A stretch of DNA of 64,000 bases, from assembly GCA_041854955.1 (NCBI GenBank), contig JBHADF010000047.1, forward strand, positions 7,433-71,432, read 5' to 3'. The translations under genes were made by a program, and so were the position numbers. The first letter of the stretch is position 1; each line of letters begins with the position of its first letter. The notes below the pieces were generated by a model that was not told where the DNA came from, ran no database searches, and saw nothing but the letters and a program-made list of their open reading frames with translations. Below are positions 16,549 through 25,150 of this stretch, in pieces. This DNA comes from CAMENZ01 sp041854955. Its GTDB lineage: Bacteria > Bacillota > Clostridia > Peptostreptococcales > Anaerovoracaceae.

Positions 16549-18291
16549 CTACTCTCCTATGGGTGCGTTAACCATCATCACCTGCATACCGCCACTATAT
16601 GCATCAGGTGAGTTCACTACCCTAAGCTTCTTGGTCAGTTCCTTGGATGTGATTACAGTCTCGAAATCATTTTCGGAAGAAACCTCAACTTCTATTTCCC
16701 TTATAGTCTGCACCCCTGAATCTCCGTCAACTACAAGGACAAAAGACTTGCCCTTCTTTTCATATATGGCTGTAGATGGCACAGTATATACGTTCTCTTT
16801 TTTCTCGATTATGTACTTGACCCTAACGCTCATGCCCGGCTTGATTTCCTTAATAGACTTATCTGCAAAGGCTATCTTAGTGCCGTAAAGGACCTCTGAG
16901 GATGTTGTGGCTCCGACAGTAGGTGCCAGCGGTGTAGGATTTACAGAGCTGAGTTTTCCTTTAAAGATTCTGCCGCTGCCCAAGGCATCGCTGGTGATTT
17001 CAACCTTCATACCGTTATGCAAATCGTTTAGATCGAACTCTTTAACGCTGGAATCTACGATTATTCTCTTTACCGTTTCAATCTTAGCCACATAATTTTG
17101 AGGCGTTTGACCTTTTATCATGTTCATCTCTGTGATGGTTCCTGATATGGGTGCTTTTATTACCGTTTTAGCAAGATCTGCTTTCAGGTACTTTAAGTCA
17201 ACGGAATGTATAAGGTTGTCAGCACCTTTCTTGGCACTGCTCAAGCTGTTCTTTAAGGATGCGATCTCATCATCGGCTGCTATCTTTGCGATTTTCAGGT
17301 TCTTAACCGCAGCATCGTAGCTTCGCTTCATGGAATCAGCATTGTTTTTATATGTTGAAAGCACATCGGCTCTGCTTCTTTCAGCCAGCTTCTGCTGCTT
17401 TTCTGCTTCCTTTACATTCTTATTGGCGATATAGAGGGCAGAGTCCTGCTGGTCCACTTCCTGCTTTGCCATGGCGGCAGTTGTCTGCGCCTGCTGTACT
17501 TCTGCTTCCCACTTCTTTACCTCTGCATCTGCCGCAGCTATTTCAGCATCTGAAACAGCTTCCCCTTTATTTTTTCTTTCCAACAGCTGATTGTAGGCGG
17601 CTGTTTTTACCGTCACCTGAAATCTGGCGTCAAGGAGGGCGTTGGTAGCCTTATCCAGCTTCTGCTTGGCTTGAGTGTAGGCCATGGATGCAGTGTCTTG
17701 AGAGCCTTTGAGCCCCTCTTTCGATGAGTTGGCCGCAAGAATCTGGTCATTATAGCCCTGCTCTATGGAATTCTTATAGTCTTCATAGGTTTTATTAGCA
17801 GCCTGCCAAGCATCGTACGCGCTGGTAACTGCATTTTCGGCAGCCACTACCTGAGCGTTGGTTCCGTCTTCCTTGTTTCTGAGAGCTCTGTTAAGCTGAT
17901 CGGTAGCATTTTTTATCTGCACTTCCGCATTCTTGTCCGAAGTGGTTATGGATGCATTCTTCATGGCAATTTGCTGCTCTATGGAAGAGGCATCCAAGAC
18001 GGCAATAATCTGGCCTTCCTTAACTACATCGCCCACTTTAATATTTATGGTCTTAACAGGAAGCAATTTTTCCGCATAGACCAGGCTGTCCTTTTCACTC
18101 TTTACCTTTCCGGCCTCAGTTACCGAATTTACGAAATCCTTTTGTGTTATTTCCGTAGTTTCGGATAAGGCCAAGGTCTCATAATCACTGCCGGGTTTCC
18201 TCAAAGCAAAAAATCCGACAATGCCGACAATCAAAACTAAAGCTATAGCTTTCTTCTTATGATTCTTTACAATCTCTAAATACTTTTTCAT
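16549..18291 (-). CDS. MacA/HlyD-like membrane-fusion adaptor with very long coiled coil
   Basis: 580 residues, well above the usual 350-450 for this family. One membrane anchor lies at about 14-30. A first lipoyl-half segment follows (KVGDVVKEGQIIAVLDASSIEQQIA), then alanine- and glutamine-rich heptads from about 100 to 350 that predict an alpha-hairpin. The second lipoyl half comes next (VIKAPISGTITEMNMIKGQT), followed by beta-barrel and membrane-proximal domains ending with the VYTVPSTAIYEKKG run. It heads the operon with the MacB-type ATPase and permease. A consensus promoter lies upstream. Gram-positive members span the wall rather than reach an outer membrane. Confidence 0.88.
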   Translation of the reverse strand: MKKYLEIVKNHKKKAIALVLIVGIVGFFALRKPGSDYETLALSETTEITQKDFVNSVTEAGKVKSEKDSLVYAEKLLPVKTINIKVGDVVKEGQIIAVLDASSIEQQIAMKNASITTSDKNAEVQIKNATDQLNRALRNKEDGTNAQVVAAENAVTSAYDAWQAANKTYEDYKNSIEQGYNDQILAANSSKEGLKGSQDTASMAYTQAKQKLDKATNALLDARFQVTVKTAAYNQLLERKNKGEAVSDAEIAAADAEVKKWEAEVQQAQTTAAMAKQEVDQQDSALYIANKNVKEAEKQQKLAERSRADVLSTYKNNADSMKRSYDAAVKNLKIAKIAADDEIASLKNSLSSAKKGADNLIHSVDLKYLKADLAKTVIKAPISGTITEMNMIKGQTPQNYVAKIETVKRIIVDSSVKEFDLNDLHNGMKVEITSDALGSGRIFKGKLSSVNPTPLAPTVGATTSSEVLYGTKIAFADKSIKEIKPGMSVRVKYIIEKKENVYTVPSTAIYEKKGKSFVLVVDGDSGVQTIREIEVEVSSENDFETVITSKELTKKLRVVNSPDAYSGGMQVMMVNAPIGE

Positions 18292-18340
18292 CTCAACTCC
18301 ATGATAATTTAATATTGTCTTAAGTGCTTAATATAATGGT

Positions 18341-18369
18341 AATATATCACAGGAAAGATGACTTGTCAA
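18341..18369 (-). promoter_or_regulatory. Sigma-A promoter of the MacAB-like efflux operon
   Basis: On the minus strand TTGACA (18369-18364) and TATATT (18346-18341) are separated by 17 nt, and GGAGTTGAG precedes the adaptor start 50 nt further on. One mismatch in twelve positions makes this one of the best promoters in the window. Confidence 0.8.
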
Positions 18370-18370
18370 T

Positions 18371-18997
18371 TTATAAAAATAATTTTTTTTCCTCTGATCT
18401 ATCCAAAACACCTATGGCGATAGTGAGAACCGCCAAACCTATAAACCAGCCTGTAACCACATCTGTAGGCCAATGGACTCCCACATAAATTCGGGAAGGC
18501 CCGATAGCTACCGCCAGAAAAAAACATATCCCCTGCAAGGCTCGCCTCAGCCTCTTGTCTTCACAGTGCTTTTCCAGCAGATATATGAGAAGACCGTATA
18601 CGATTACCGATGTTACGGAATGACCGCTGGGAAATGAATATCCTCCCTGCTCTACCAAATGAAACATTTTTTCCGGCCTTAGCCTTGCGAAAATATGCTT
18701 CATAGGCTTGTATATAACTACTCCCCCTAAAGCCACACCGGTAACGGGAATTCCATATTTCCCCCGATTAGGCATAAGCACCAACACTGCACAAAAGCCT
18801 ATGATAAACCAAGTGTCCGCCAGGTGTGTTATGAAGATCATAAGGGCATTTAAGCCTTCACTTCTCCATGAAAATACGGCTTCCTGCACCTTTAGATCAA
18901 GGGGTGTGGGAGACAAGTCATAAACCCCTGCCACCATATAGACCATAAGTGCTGCCGCCGCGAGAAAAACCCCTCCTAAGGCAAAGTTTTTTTTCAA
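18371..18997 (-). CDS. PAP2-family membrane phosphatase
   Basis: 208 residues with five to six hydrophobic segments. All three parts of the PAP2 catalytic signature are present: K100 with six residues before R107-P108, PSGH at 123-126, and S168-R169 with H175 and D179. The likely substrates are undecaprenyl pyrophosphate or phosphatidic acid/PGP; the sequence does not separate these. It appears to begin with TTG at 18997, since AGGGGG is spaced 8 nt from it and the next Met is inside the first helix. It is divergent from plsC, another lipid gene. The promoter for the efflux operon begins right after its stop. Confidence 0.9.
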   Translation of the reverse strand: MKKNFALGGVFLAAAALMVYMVAGVYDLSPTPLDLKVQEAVFSWRSEGLNALMIFITHLADTWFIIGFCAVLVLMPNRGKYGIPVTGVALGGVVIYKPMKHIFARLRPEKMFHLVEQGGYSFPSGHSVTSVIVYGLLIYLLEKHCEDKRLRRALQGICFFLAVAIGPSRIYVGVHWPTDVVTGWFIGLAVLTIAIGVLDRSEEKKLFL

Positions 18998-19131
18998 ATT
19001 ATTACCCCCTTATAAATAATCTACGCTATTATAAACGATTTATATGGAAATTAAAAGGACTTTTGTGGTAAAATGATGTTGTATTAGCCTTCGGGCGTAT
19101 ATTTTTTATCTGAATTCCGAAAGGAGCTTTT

Positions 19132-19863
19132 ATGAAATTACTCAACAATCTTGCCGGACTTAGAATAATATCCGGTGCCATTTTTTCAGTAAGGAAATAT
19201 ATAAATCCCATTTCCGAAGCCAAGTATAACGGCGATGTGGCAGGGGAAAAGGAACTTATAGTTACTGCCGCTAAGGCTTGGTCCAACAAGGTTTTAAAGG
19301 CTTTGGATATAGAAATTAACGTAATAAATCCGGAAAACTTCCCCCAGGACGGTCCTGTAGTCTATGTAGCCAATCATCAGTCCTATGCAGACATATTCAC
19401 ATTCCTCCATGCCGTTCCCCATCAGGTAGGCTTTATAGCAAAATCAGAGCTTAATAAAATCCCCGGATTTAATCAGTGGATAGAAAGAATCCGCAGCGTC
19501 TTTATAAAGCGTGACGATGTTCGCTCTTCTCTCAATACTATAAACGAAGGTGCAGAGCTGGTAAAGAAGGGCTTTTCTCTCGTAATTTTTCCGGAAGGGA
19601 CGAGAAGCGGCCACCACGAAATGGCTCATTTCAAGCCAGGAGCCTTAAAGCTGGCCACCAAGGCACAGGCTGTCGTAATACCCGTAACCCTGGAAGGTGG
19701 TTATAGAACCTTTGAGGAAAAGGGCGAGATAGTAAAAGGTGCTCATATAGATATGGTTGTTCACGAGCCTATAGACACCTCCATTCTTTCCAGACAGGAA
19801 TTGGCAGAGCTTTCCAACCGTGTGGAAAATACTATCCGTGAAGGCTTAAAGATGTTTGAATAA
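19132..19863 (+). CDS. plsC: 1-acyl-sn-glycerol-3-phosphate acyltransferase (PlsC family)
   Basis: 243 residues. The acyltransferase signature is NHQSYAD with H82 and D87 as the catalytic HX4D pair, then FPEGTRSG at 153-160 for glycerophosphate binding. These enzymes put the second acyl chain on lysophosphatidic acid at the inner membrane face. The N-terminus has only a weakly hydrophobic segment. GGAGC precedes the start. It stands alone, followed by a bidirectional terminator shared with the NhaC gene. Confidence 0.9.
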   Translation: MKLLNNLAGLRIISGAIFSVRKYINPISEAKYNGDVAGEKELIVTAAKAWSNKVLKALDIEINVINPENFPQDGPVVYVANHQSYADIFTFLHAVPHQVGFIAKSELNKIPGFNQWIERIRSVFIKRDDVRSSLNTINEGAELVKKGFSLVIFPEGTRSGHHEMAHFKPGALKLATKAQAVVIPVTLEGGYRTFEEKGEIVKGAHIDMVVHEPIDTSILSRQELAELSNRVENTIREGLKMFE

Positions 19864-19892
19864 TAGCAGTTAAATATATAGTAAGAAACGTC

Positions 19893-19924
19893 AAAAGAGG
19901 ACTCCCGAAGGAATCCTCTTTTTT
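19893..19924. terminator. Bidirectional terminator between plsC and the NhaC gene
   Basis: AAAAGAGGA (19893-19901) pairs with TCCTCTTTT (from 19914), with a 12-nt loop and U-runs on both strands. Confidence 0.85.
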
Positions 19925-19947
19925 ATTTCCATTGGTTTTTACAAAGC

Positions 19948-21396
19948 TTAGTCTCTCTTAAGTCTTACATCAGGTTCTGAAGGAAGCTTGAACAGAGGTA
20001 CGAGTCTGTCTAATCCTGTGAATGTCAGGAATACCAGAGATACTACTGCGATCATAGCCATGAAGTTGAACTTGATAAGGTCGATAGGCTTGTACTGAAG
20101 AAGCGGATATACTCCTGCTGCGATACCTACATAGAATGCAAGGTATACGTGGTGAGGAATGAGCTGTGAACCGAATACTCCCATAGCATCACTGAAGGTA
20201 GCATTTCTGAGTCTCAGCTTGTACATAGCTTCTTCGCTTGCTTCAACATTTTCGTCGGTGAGCTGCTTGATAACAGGTCCGATTGTTACGATCTGAGCCA
20301 TTTCGTCAGCTAAAGCGATATTTCCTAAGAGGGATAAGATAGCATTCCATCCTAACAGGTGTCTTACCTTTCTGGATAACATGATAACCAGTTTTCCTAA
20401 AGGTGCGAAAGCTTCCATCTTCTGCATTACACCACCGAAGGCTGCAACCCACATCATCATTACTACTACCCAGCTACCTGCATCGGAGAAACCTGCAACA
20501 CACTCTTCAAGGAATTCCATAAGTGTGCCGGATGTTCCTGCGAACAGTCCTAAGATGTATGCGGATACAAGTCCGGAACCGATACAGAAGAATGTGTTAA
20601 GTCCAAGGATAGCTAAGAGTACTACTAAGATCAGAGGAATTATCATGTAAAGAGCTACACCTTCCTGTACCTGATTGAGTAAATCTATAGCGGCAGGTCT
20701 TTCCTGTTCCAGGAATGTAAATACATCTGCGGGAATCTGGGAAACGACTTCTGAACCGTTTACAGCATTTCCGGGAAGACCGAGGGAGGCTACGAAGAAA
20801 GCTATTCCTGCAAGTACGAGGCAGCTTACGGACCAAACACCCTGGTGTCTGATTCTGTCGATGATCTGAACGCCCTGAATACCGGAAGATACGATGGTAG
20901 TATCGGAAATAAGGCCGATGTTGTCTCCGAAGCAAGCTCCGCCTGCGATAGCGCAAACTGTCAGATACATGTTTCCATCAACTATATGGGAAAGCCATAA
21001 GAAAATGGGAGCACATGCTGCGAAGGTTCCCCAAGAGGTTCCTGTTGCAACGGACAGAATTGCTGTGGAGAATAAACCTACTACAGCAACAGTCTTAGCT
21101 GTGATACCTAAGGTAAGTGCTAAGTTTACTACGGATGCTCCTACGCCGTGGCTCATGAATACGGAAGCCATAGCATAAGCGATCATGAGGATAAATAATG
21201 CCACCAAGATATTCTTTGTGGAATCCATGGATGCGTCGATCGCTTCCTGGAACTTAACATTCTCTGTTATTTTGGCTATGATGATCGCAAAAATCCATGC
21301 GATAGGAGCAGCCATGAGAGCGTCAAATCCAGCGATCATGAGTCCCATCAGTAAAAATACCGGACAGAACTTCAAAATGCCTTTGATAATTGTCAT
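19948..21396 (-). CDS. NhaC-family Na+/H+ antiporter
   Basis: 482 residues with about 11-12 hydrophobic segments. Conserved stretches include ATGTSWGTFAACAPIFL (about 117-133), CFGDNIGLISDTTIVSS (about 155-171) and SLLGNIALADEMAQIVTIGP (about 353-372), as in the NhaC/ArcD-like ion transporter superfamily. Members exchange sodium or amino acids with protons, so the substrate cannot be taken as settled. GGAG is well placed before the ATG. A 220-nt untranslated stretch separates it from trpS and contains a strong hairpin at its far end. Base and codon use are like the neighbours. Confidence 0.85.
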   Translation of the reverse strand: MTIIKGILKFCPVFLLMGLMIAGFDALMAAPIAWIFAIIIAKITENVKFQEAIDASMDSTKNILVALFILMIAYAMASVFMSHGVGASVVNLALTLGITAKTVAVVGLFSTAILSVATGTSWGTFAACAPIFLWLSHIVDGNMYLTVCAIAGGACFGDNIGLISDTTIVSSGIQGVQIIDRIRHQGVWSVSCLVLAGIAFFVASLGLPGNAVNGSEVVSQIPADVFTFLEQERPAAIDLLNQVQEGVALYMIIPLILVVLLAILGLNTFFCIGSGLVSAYILGLFAGTSGTLMEFLEECVAGFSDAGSWVVVMMMWVAAFGGVMQKMEAFAPLGKLVIMLSRKVRHLLGWNAILSLLGNIALADEMAQIVTIGPVIKQLTDENVEASEEAMYKLRLRNATFSDAMGVFGSQLIPHHVYLAFYVGIAAGVYPLLQYKPIDLIKFNFMAMIAVVSLVFLTFTGLDRLVPLFKLPSEPDVRLKRD

Positions 21397-21566
21397 TTCT
21401 TTTCTCCTTTGTGAAAATAATATAAATACAGGTAAACAAGAAGCAAGATTCGTGCCATCTTTGACAATTTCTTGATAATATCATCACTGAATCGCCACAA
21501 ACATTGCCAATGCAACACAAAAGGGTTACTCTATGCTTCCATTTTCCTCCCTTTAGGGCAGTTTTT

Positions 21567-21614
21567 GAACCTTATTCGGTTCTTTCGGTGTTTTTGTAGA
21601 ACCGATATAGGTTC
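21567..21614. other. Long stem-loop between trpS and the NhaC gene
   Basis: GAACC and CGGTTCT (21567-21583) pair with AGAACCG and GGTTC (21598-21614), interrupted by a 3-nt symmetric mismatch. It lies five bases beyond the trpS stop. A clean U-run occurs on the plus strand (GATTTTTA) but not on the minus strand, so for trpS it could be a terminator without U-run or a processing or stabilising hairpin. The rest of 21397-21566 shows no gene. Confidence 0.7.
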
Positions 21615-21619
21615 GATTT

Positions 21620-22600
21620 TTATATTCCCAAGCCAAAATTATCTCTGACACGCTTCATTACAGGTTCAGCTATGGCTTGTGCTCTGTCAGCTCCGTTTCT
21701 TAGAATTTCCAACAATTCTTCCGAATGACGAATGGCTTCGAATTTTTCTCTTATGGGCCTCAGGGCCTCGGTAACTACTTCAACCAAGTCCTTCTTGAAA
21801 TCGCCGTAGCCCTTGCCTCTATACATTTCTTCCAGCTCACTTATGGTCTTATCTCCCAAGATGCTGTATATGGTCAAAAGGTTGCTTATGCCCGGCTTAT
21901 TTTCCACATCATAACGGATTTCTCCTTCTGAGTCGGTTGTGGCTCGCATGATAGTCTTCTTTATCTTTGCAGGGTCATCCAGCAGAGAAATCCTGGAGTG
22001 GATGTTTTCCGCCGACTTTGACATCTTAGCTGTAGGGTCGTCTAAGGCCATGATTCTGGCTCCCACCTTCATAAATCTTCCGTCGGGGACTACAAAGGTA
22101 TCGCCGTACTTTCCGTTCACCCTTATGGCTAAGTCTCTCGTAAGCTCTATATGCTGCTTCTGGTCGTTTCCCACAGGCACCACATCCGTGTCATAGAGCA
22201 AAATATCCGCAGCCATGAGCACAGGGTAGGTGAGAAGTCCTGCTCCCACCGACTCCTTGCCTGAGCTTTTGGCCTTAAACTGAGTCATTCTGAAAAGCTC
22301 GCCAGTGTTGGCACAGCAGTTTAAAATCCAACCTAACTCCGCATGACCTGATACCTGTGACTGAACGAACACTATGGCCTTTTTAGGATCTACTCCTATG
22401 GCCAGGTACAGCGCAGCCACGTCCAAAATATGTTCCCTAAGCTCTTTCGGGTCCTGGGGAACGGTTATGGCGTGCTCGTCCACAATGCAGTAGATGCATT
22501 CATGATCTTCCTGCAGCTCTACGAATTGCTTCAGAGCACCTAAATAATTTCCTAAATGTATATTTCCTGTGGGCTGAACCCCCGAAAATACTCTCTTCAT
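21620..22600 (-). CDS. trpS: Tryptophanyl-tRNA synthetase
   Basis: 326 residues, the usual size of a bacterial TrpRS. The class I marks are HLGN at 15-18 (HIGH-like) and KMSKS at 192-196, and the FSGVQPTGNIH start and the VPVGNDQKQHIELTRD stretch are diagnostic for tryptophan. It charges tRNA-Trp in the cytoplasm. It lies 27 nt after gyrA and may be cotranscribed. No T-box leader is seen ahead of it, which for a Bacillota aminoacyl-tRNA synthetase suggests no tRNA-sensing control at this site. Confidence 0.96.
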   Translation of the reverse strand: MKRVFSGVQPTGNIHLGNYLGALKQFVELQEDHECIYCIVDEHAITVPQDPKELREHILDVAALYLAIGVDPKKAIVFVQSQVSGHAELGWILNCCANTGELFRMTQFKAKSSGKESVGAGLLTYPVLMAADILLYDTDVVPVGNDQKQHIELTRDLAIRVNGKYGDTFVVPDGRFMKVGARIMALDDPTAKMSKSAENIHSRISLLDDPAKIKKTIMRATTDSEGEIRYDVENKPGISNLLTIYSILGDKTISELEEMYRGKGYGDFKKDLVEVVTEALRPIREKFEAIRHSEELLEILRNGADRAQAIAEPVMKRVRDNFGLGI

Positions 22601-22627
22601 ACTTTTTCTCCCGTCTTGTCACTCTTA

Positions 22628-25135
22628 TTAAAAGGTCATCTGTTCCTGAGATGAACCGGAACCGGAGGCTTCATCGGAGCCTTCCTCCTCATTCTCGTCC
22701 ATGTCCTCATCTCTGATTACCTTTGCCAAGGCGATAATATTGGCATCTTCAGCCACATTCATGATTTTAACACCCTGTGTAGCTCTTCCCAGCTTTGAAA
22801 TCTGTGAAGCAGGTACGCGTATTATGATACCGTCGGAATTTATGAGAAGAACATCGTCCTCTTCATCCACAACCATGGCACCTACCAGCTCTCCGGTCTT
22901 ACCGAACTTAGCCTTATCGTAGGTCAAAAGGCCTTTTCCGCCTCTTACCTGTATCTTGTAGTCCTTGGCTCTCGTTCTCTTTCCGTAGCCCTTTTGAGTT
23001 ACTACGAGAAGCTCCTGCTCAGGTTCAACAAGCTCCATGGAAACTACTTCGTCTCCCGGCTCCAGCTTTATGGCACGGACGCCGGCAGCGATTCTGCCCA
23101 TAGGACGAACATCATCCTCGCTGAAGCAGATGCATTTACCGTTCTTTGTAACGATGATTACATTGTTCTTTCCGTTGGTCTGCTGGATTCCGATAAGCTC
23201 GTCATCATCCTGCAAATTCATGGCTATGAGGCCCGTCTTCCTGTTGGTGTCGAAGTTGGAAAGGGAAGTCTTCTTGATAGTTCCCTGCTTTGTAACGGCT
23301 ATGAGGTATTTGTCCTCGGCAAAATCCGATACAGGCAACACTGCACTGACTCTTTCCTTTGCTATGAGGCTGAGGAAGTTGACTACAGGTATTCCCTTAG
23401 CCTGTCTTGAGCCTTCGGGTATCTCGTAGGCCTTTATCTTGTAGGCCTTTCCAAAGTTGGTAAAGAACATGAGATAATCATGGGTAGATGTCATAATCAG
23501 ATTCTTCACGAAGTCATTTTCTCTGGTGGTAAGGCCGGTAATTCCCTTGCCGCCTCGTCTCTGAGACTTATAGGTATCTACGGGAACTCTCTTTATGTAT
23601 CCCAAATGGGTGAGTGTTATGCAGACCGTTTCCTCGGCGATGAGATCCTCTTCGTCGATTTCCTCTTCGGAAGCCTGAATAGCAGTCTTTCTCTTATCTC
23701 CCCATTTTCCTTTAACTTCAAGGAGCTCGTCCTTAACTACACCCATGAGCTTGTGCTCGTCAGCCAAAAGGCTTTCGTAGTAAGCAATCTTTTCCATGAG
23801 CTCTGCATACTCGGTCTGAATCTTTTCTCTTTCCAAACCTTGTAAACGTCTCAGCTGCATTTCCAAGATGGCCTTGGCCTGAATTTCCGTAAGGCCGAAG
23901 CGTTCTATGAGCTTTTCCTGAGCATCGTTATAGCTGGAACGAATTATCTTAATGATTTCGTCTATGTTATCTAAGGCTATGAGATATCCCTCTAAGATGT
24001 GGGCTCTTGCCTCCGCCTTTTTCTTGTCGTAGATGGTTCTCCTGGTCACCACTTCCTTCTGGTGCTTAAGATAAACATCCAAGATTTCTCTGATGTTGAG
24101 AATTTTAGGTCTTCCCTCTACTATGGCCAGCATTATCATGGAAATGTTGGTCTGAAGCTGAGTGTGCTTGTAGAGTCTGTTGAGTATAATCTGAGGATTT
24201 GCATCCTTCTTAAGCTCAATTACGATTCTGGTTCCTTCTCTGGATGTCTCGTCTCTTATATCGGAAATTCCGTCAAGCTTCTTGTCCTTCACCATTTCGG
24301 CGATTTTTTCCACCAATGAAGACTTGTTTACCTGATAGGGTATCTCGGAGACGATGATCTGCTGCTTGCCCCTGCTGCCTTCTTCGATTTGGCAAACGGA
24401 ACGAACCACAACCTTTCCCTGGCCGGTTCTGTAGGCATCCTTTGCTCCGCCTCTTCCTAAGATTACTCCTCCCGTGGGAAAATCCGGTGCCTTGATTATC
24501 TTTATAAGGTCGTCTATGGAGCAATCCGGATCATCTATAACCTTTACACAGGCATCTATGGTATCGCTTAAATTGTGGGGAGGTATGGAGGTGGCCATAC
24601 CTACGGCTATACCGTTGGAGCCGTTTATGAGCAGGTTGGGAACTCTGGAGGGGAGAACCACAGGCTCTTCCTCTTCACCGTCATAGTTAGGCACGAAATC
24701 TACCGTGTCCTTATCTATGTCCCTGAGCATTTCCAGGGCGAAGGGAGTCATCCTTGCCTCTGTATAACGGCTGGCGGCAGCTCCGTCTCCGTCTACGGAA
24801 CCGAAGTTTCCGTGGCCGTCAACCAGGGTATATCTCATATTCCAGCTCTGAGCCATTCTAACCATGGCATCGTAAATGGAGCTGTCACCGTGAGGATGAT
24901 ATTTACCCATTACTTCACCGACGATACGGGCACTCTTTTTATGAGGCTTGTCGGGGGAAATTCCCAAAGCGTCCATTCCGTAAAGTATACGGCGGTGAAC
25001 CGGCTTCAAGCCGTCACGAGCATCGGGGAGAGCACGGCTTACTATAACTGACATAGCATAGTCTATGTAGCTTTTCTTCATCTCCTCATGAATCTCATGC
25101 TGGAGCATCTTTGTATCTTCTAAAAATGTTGCCAT
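22628..25135 (-). CDS. gyrA: DNA gyrase subunit A
   Basis: 835 residues. The N-terminal breakage-reunion domain contains the catalytic tyrosine Y124 in AASRYTEAR. The quinolone region reads HGDSSIYDA at 82-90; the serine and aspartate that usually mutate in resistance (E. coli S83 and D87) are intact at S85 and D89. Six beta-pinwheel blades make up the C-terminal domain, with the GyrA-box-like QRRGGKG segment, then an acidic tail (DEDMDENEEEGSDE) that may tune wrapping. It follows gyrB by 15 nt. With GyrB it forms the A2B2 supercoiling enzyme. Confidence 0.97.
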   Translation of the reverse strand: MATFLEDTKMLQHEIHEEMKKSYIDYAMSVIVSRALPDARDGLKPVHRRILYGMDALGISPDKPHKKSARIVGEVMGKYHPHGDSSIYDAMVRMAQSWNMRYTLVDGHGNFGSVDGDGAAASRYTEARMTPFALEMLRDIDKDTVDFVPNYDGEEEEPVVLPSRVPNLLINGSNGIAVGMATSIPPHNLSDTIDACVKVIDDPDCSIDDLIKIIKAPDFPTGGVILGRGGAKDAYRTGQGKVVVRSVCQIEEGSRGKQQIIVSEIPYQVNKSSLVEKIAEMVKDKKLDGISDIRDETSREGTRIVIELKKDANPQIILNRLYKHTQLQTNISMIMLAIVEGRPKILNIREILDVYLKHQKEVVTRRTIYDKKKAEARAHILEGYLIALDNIDEIIKIIRSSYNDAQEKLIERFGLTEIQAKAILEMQLRRLQGLEREKIQTEYAELMEKIAYYESLLADEHKLMGVVKDELLEVKGKWGDKRKTAIQASEEEIDEEDLIAEETVCITLTHLGYIKRVPVDTYKSQRRGGKGITGLTTRENDFVKNLIMTSTHDYLMFFTNFGKAYKIKAYEIPEGSRQAKGIPVVNFLSLIAKERVSAVLPVSDFAEDKYLIAVTKQGTIKKTSLSNFDTNRKTGLIAMNLQDDDELIGIQQTNGKNNVIIVTKNGKCICFSEDDVRPMGRIAAGVRAIKLEPGDEVVSMELVEPEQELLVVTQKGYGKRTRAKDYKIQVRGGKGLLTYDKAKFGKTGELVGAMVVDEEDDVLLINSDGIIIRVPASQISKLGRATQGVKIMNVAEDANIIALAKVIRDEDMDENEEEGSDEASGSGSSQEQMTF

Positions 25136-25150
25136 ATTCCTTCCCCCTTT

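Noticed and set aside
22601..22627. T-box leader for trpS
   Set aside because: Only 27 nt separate gyrA and trpS, with no room for a T-box or specifier hairpin.
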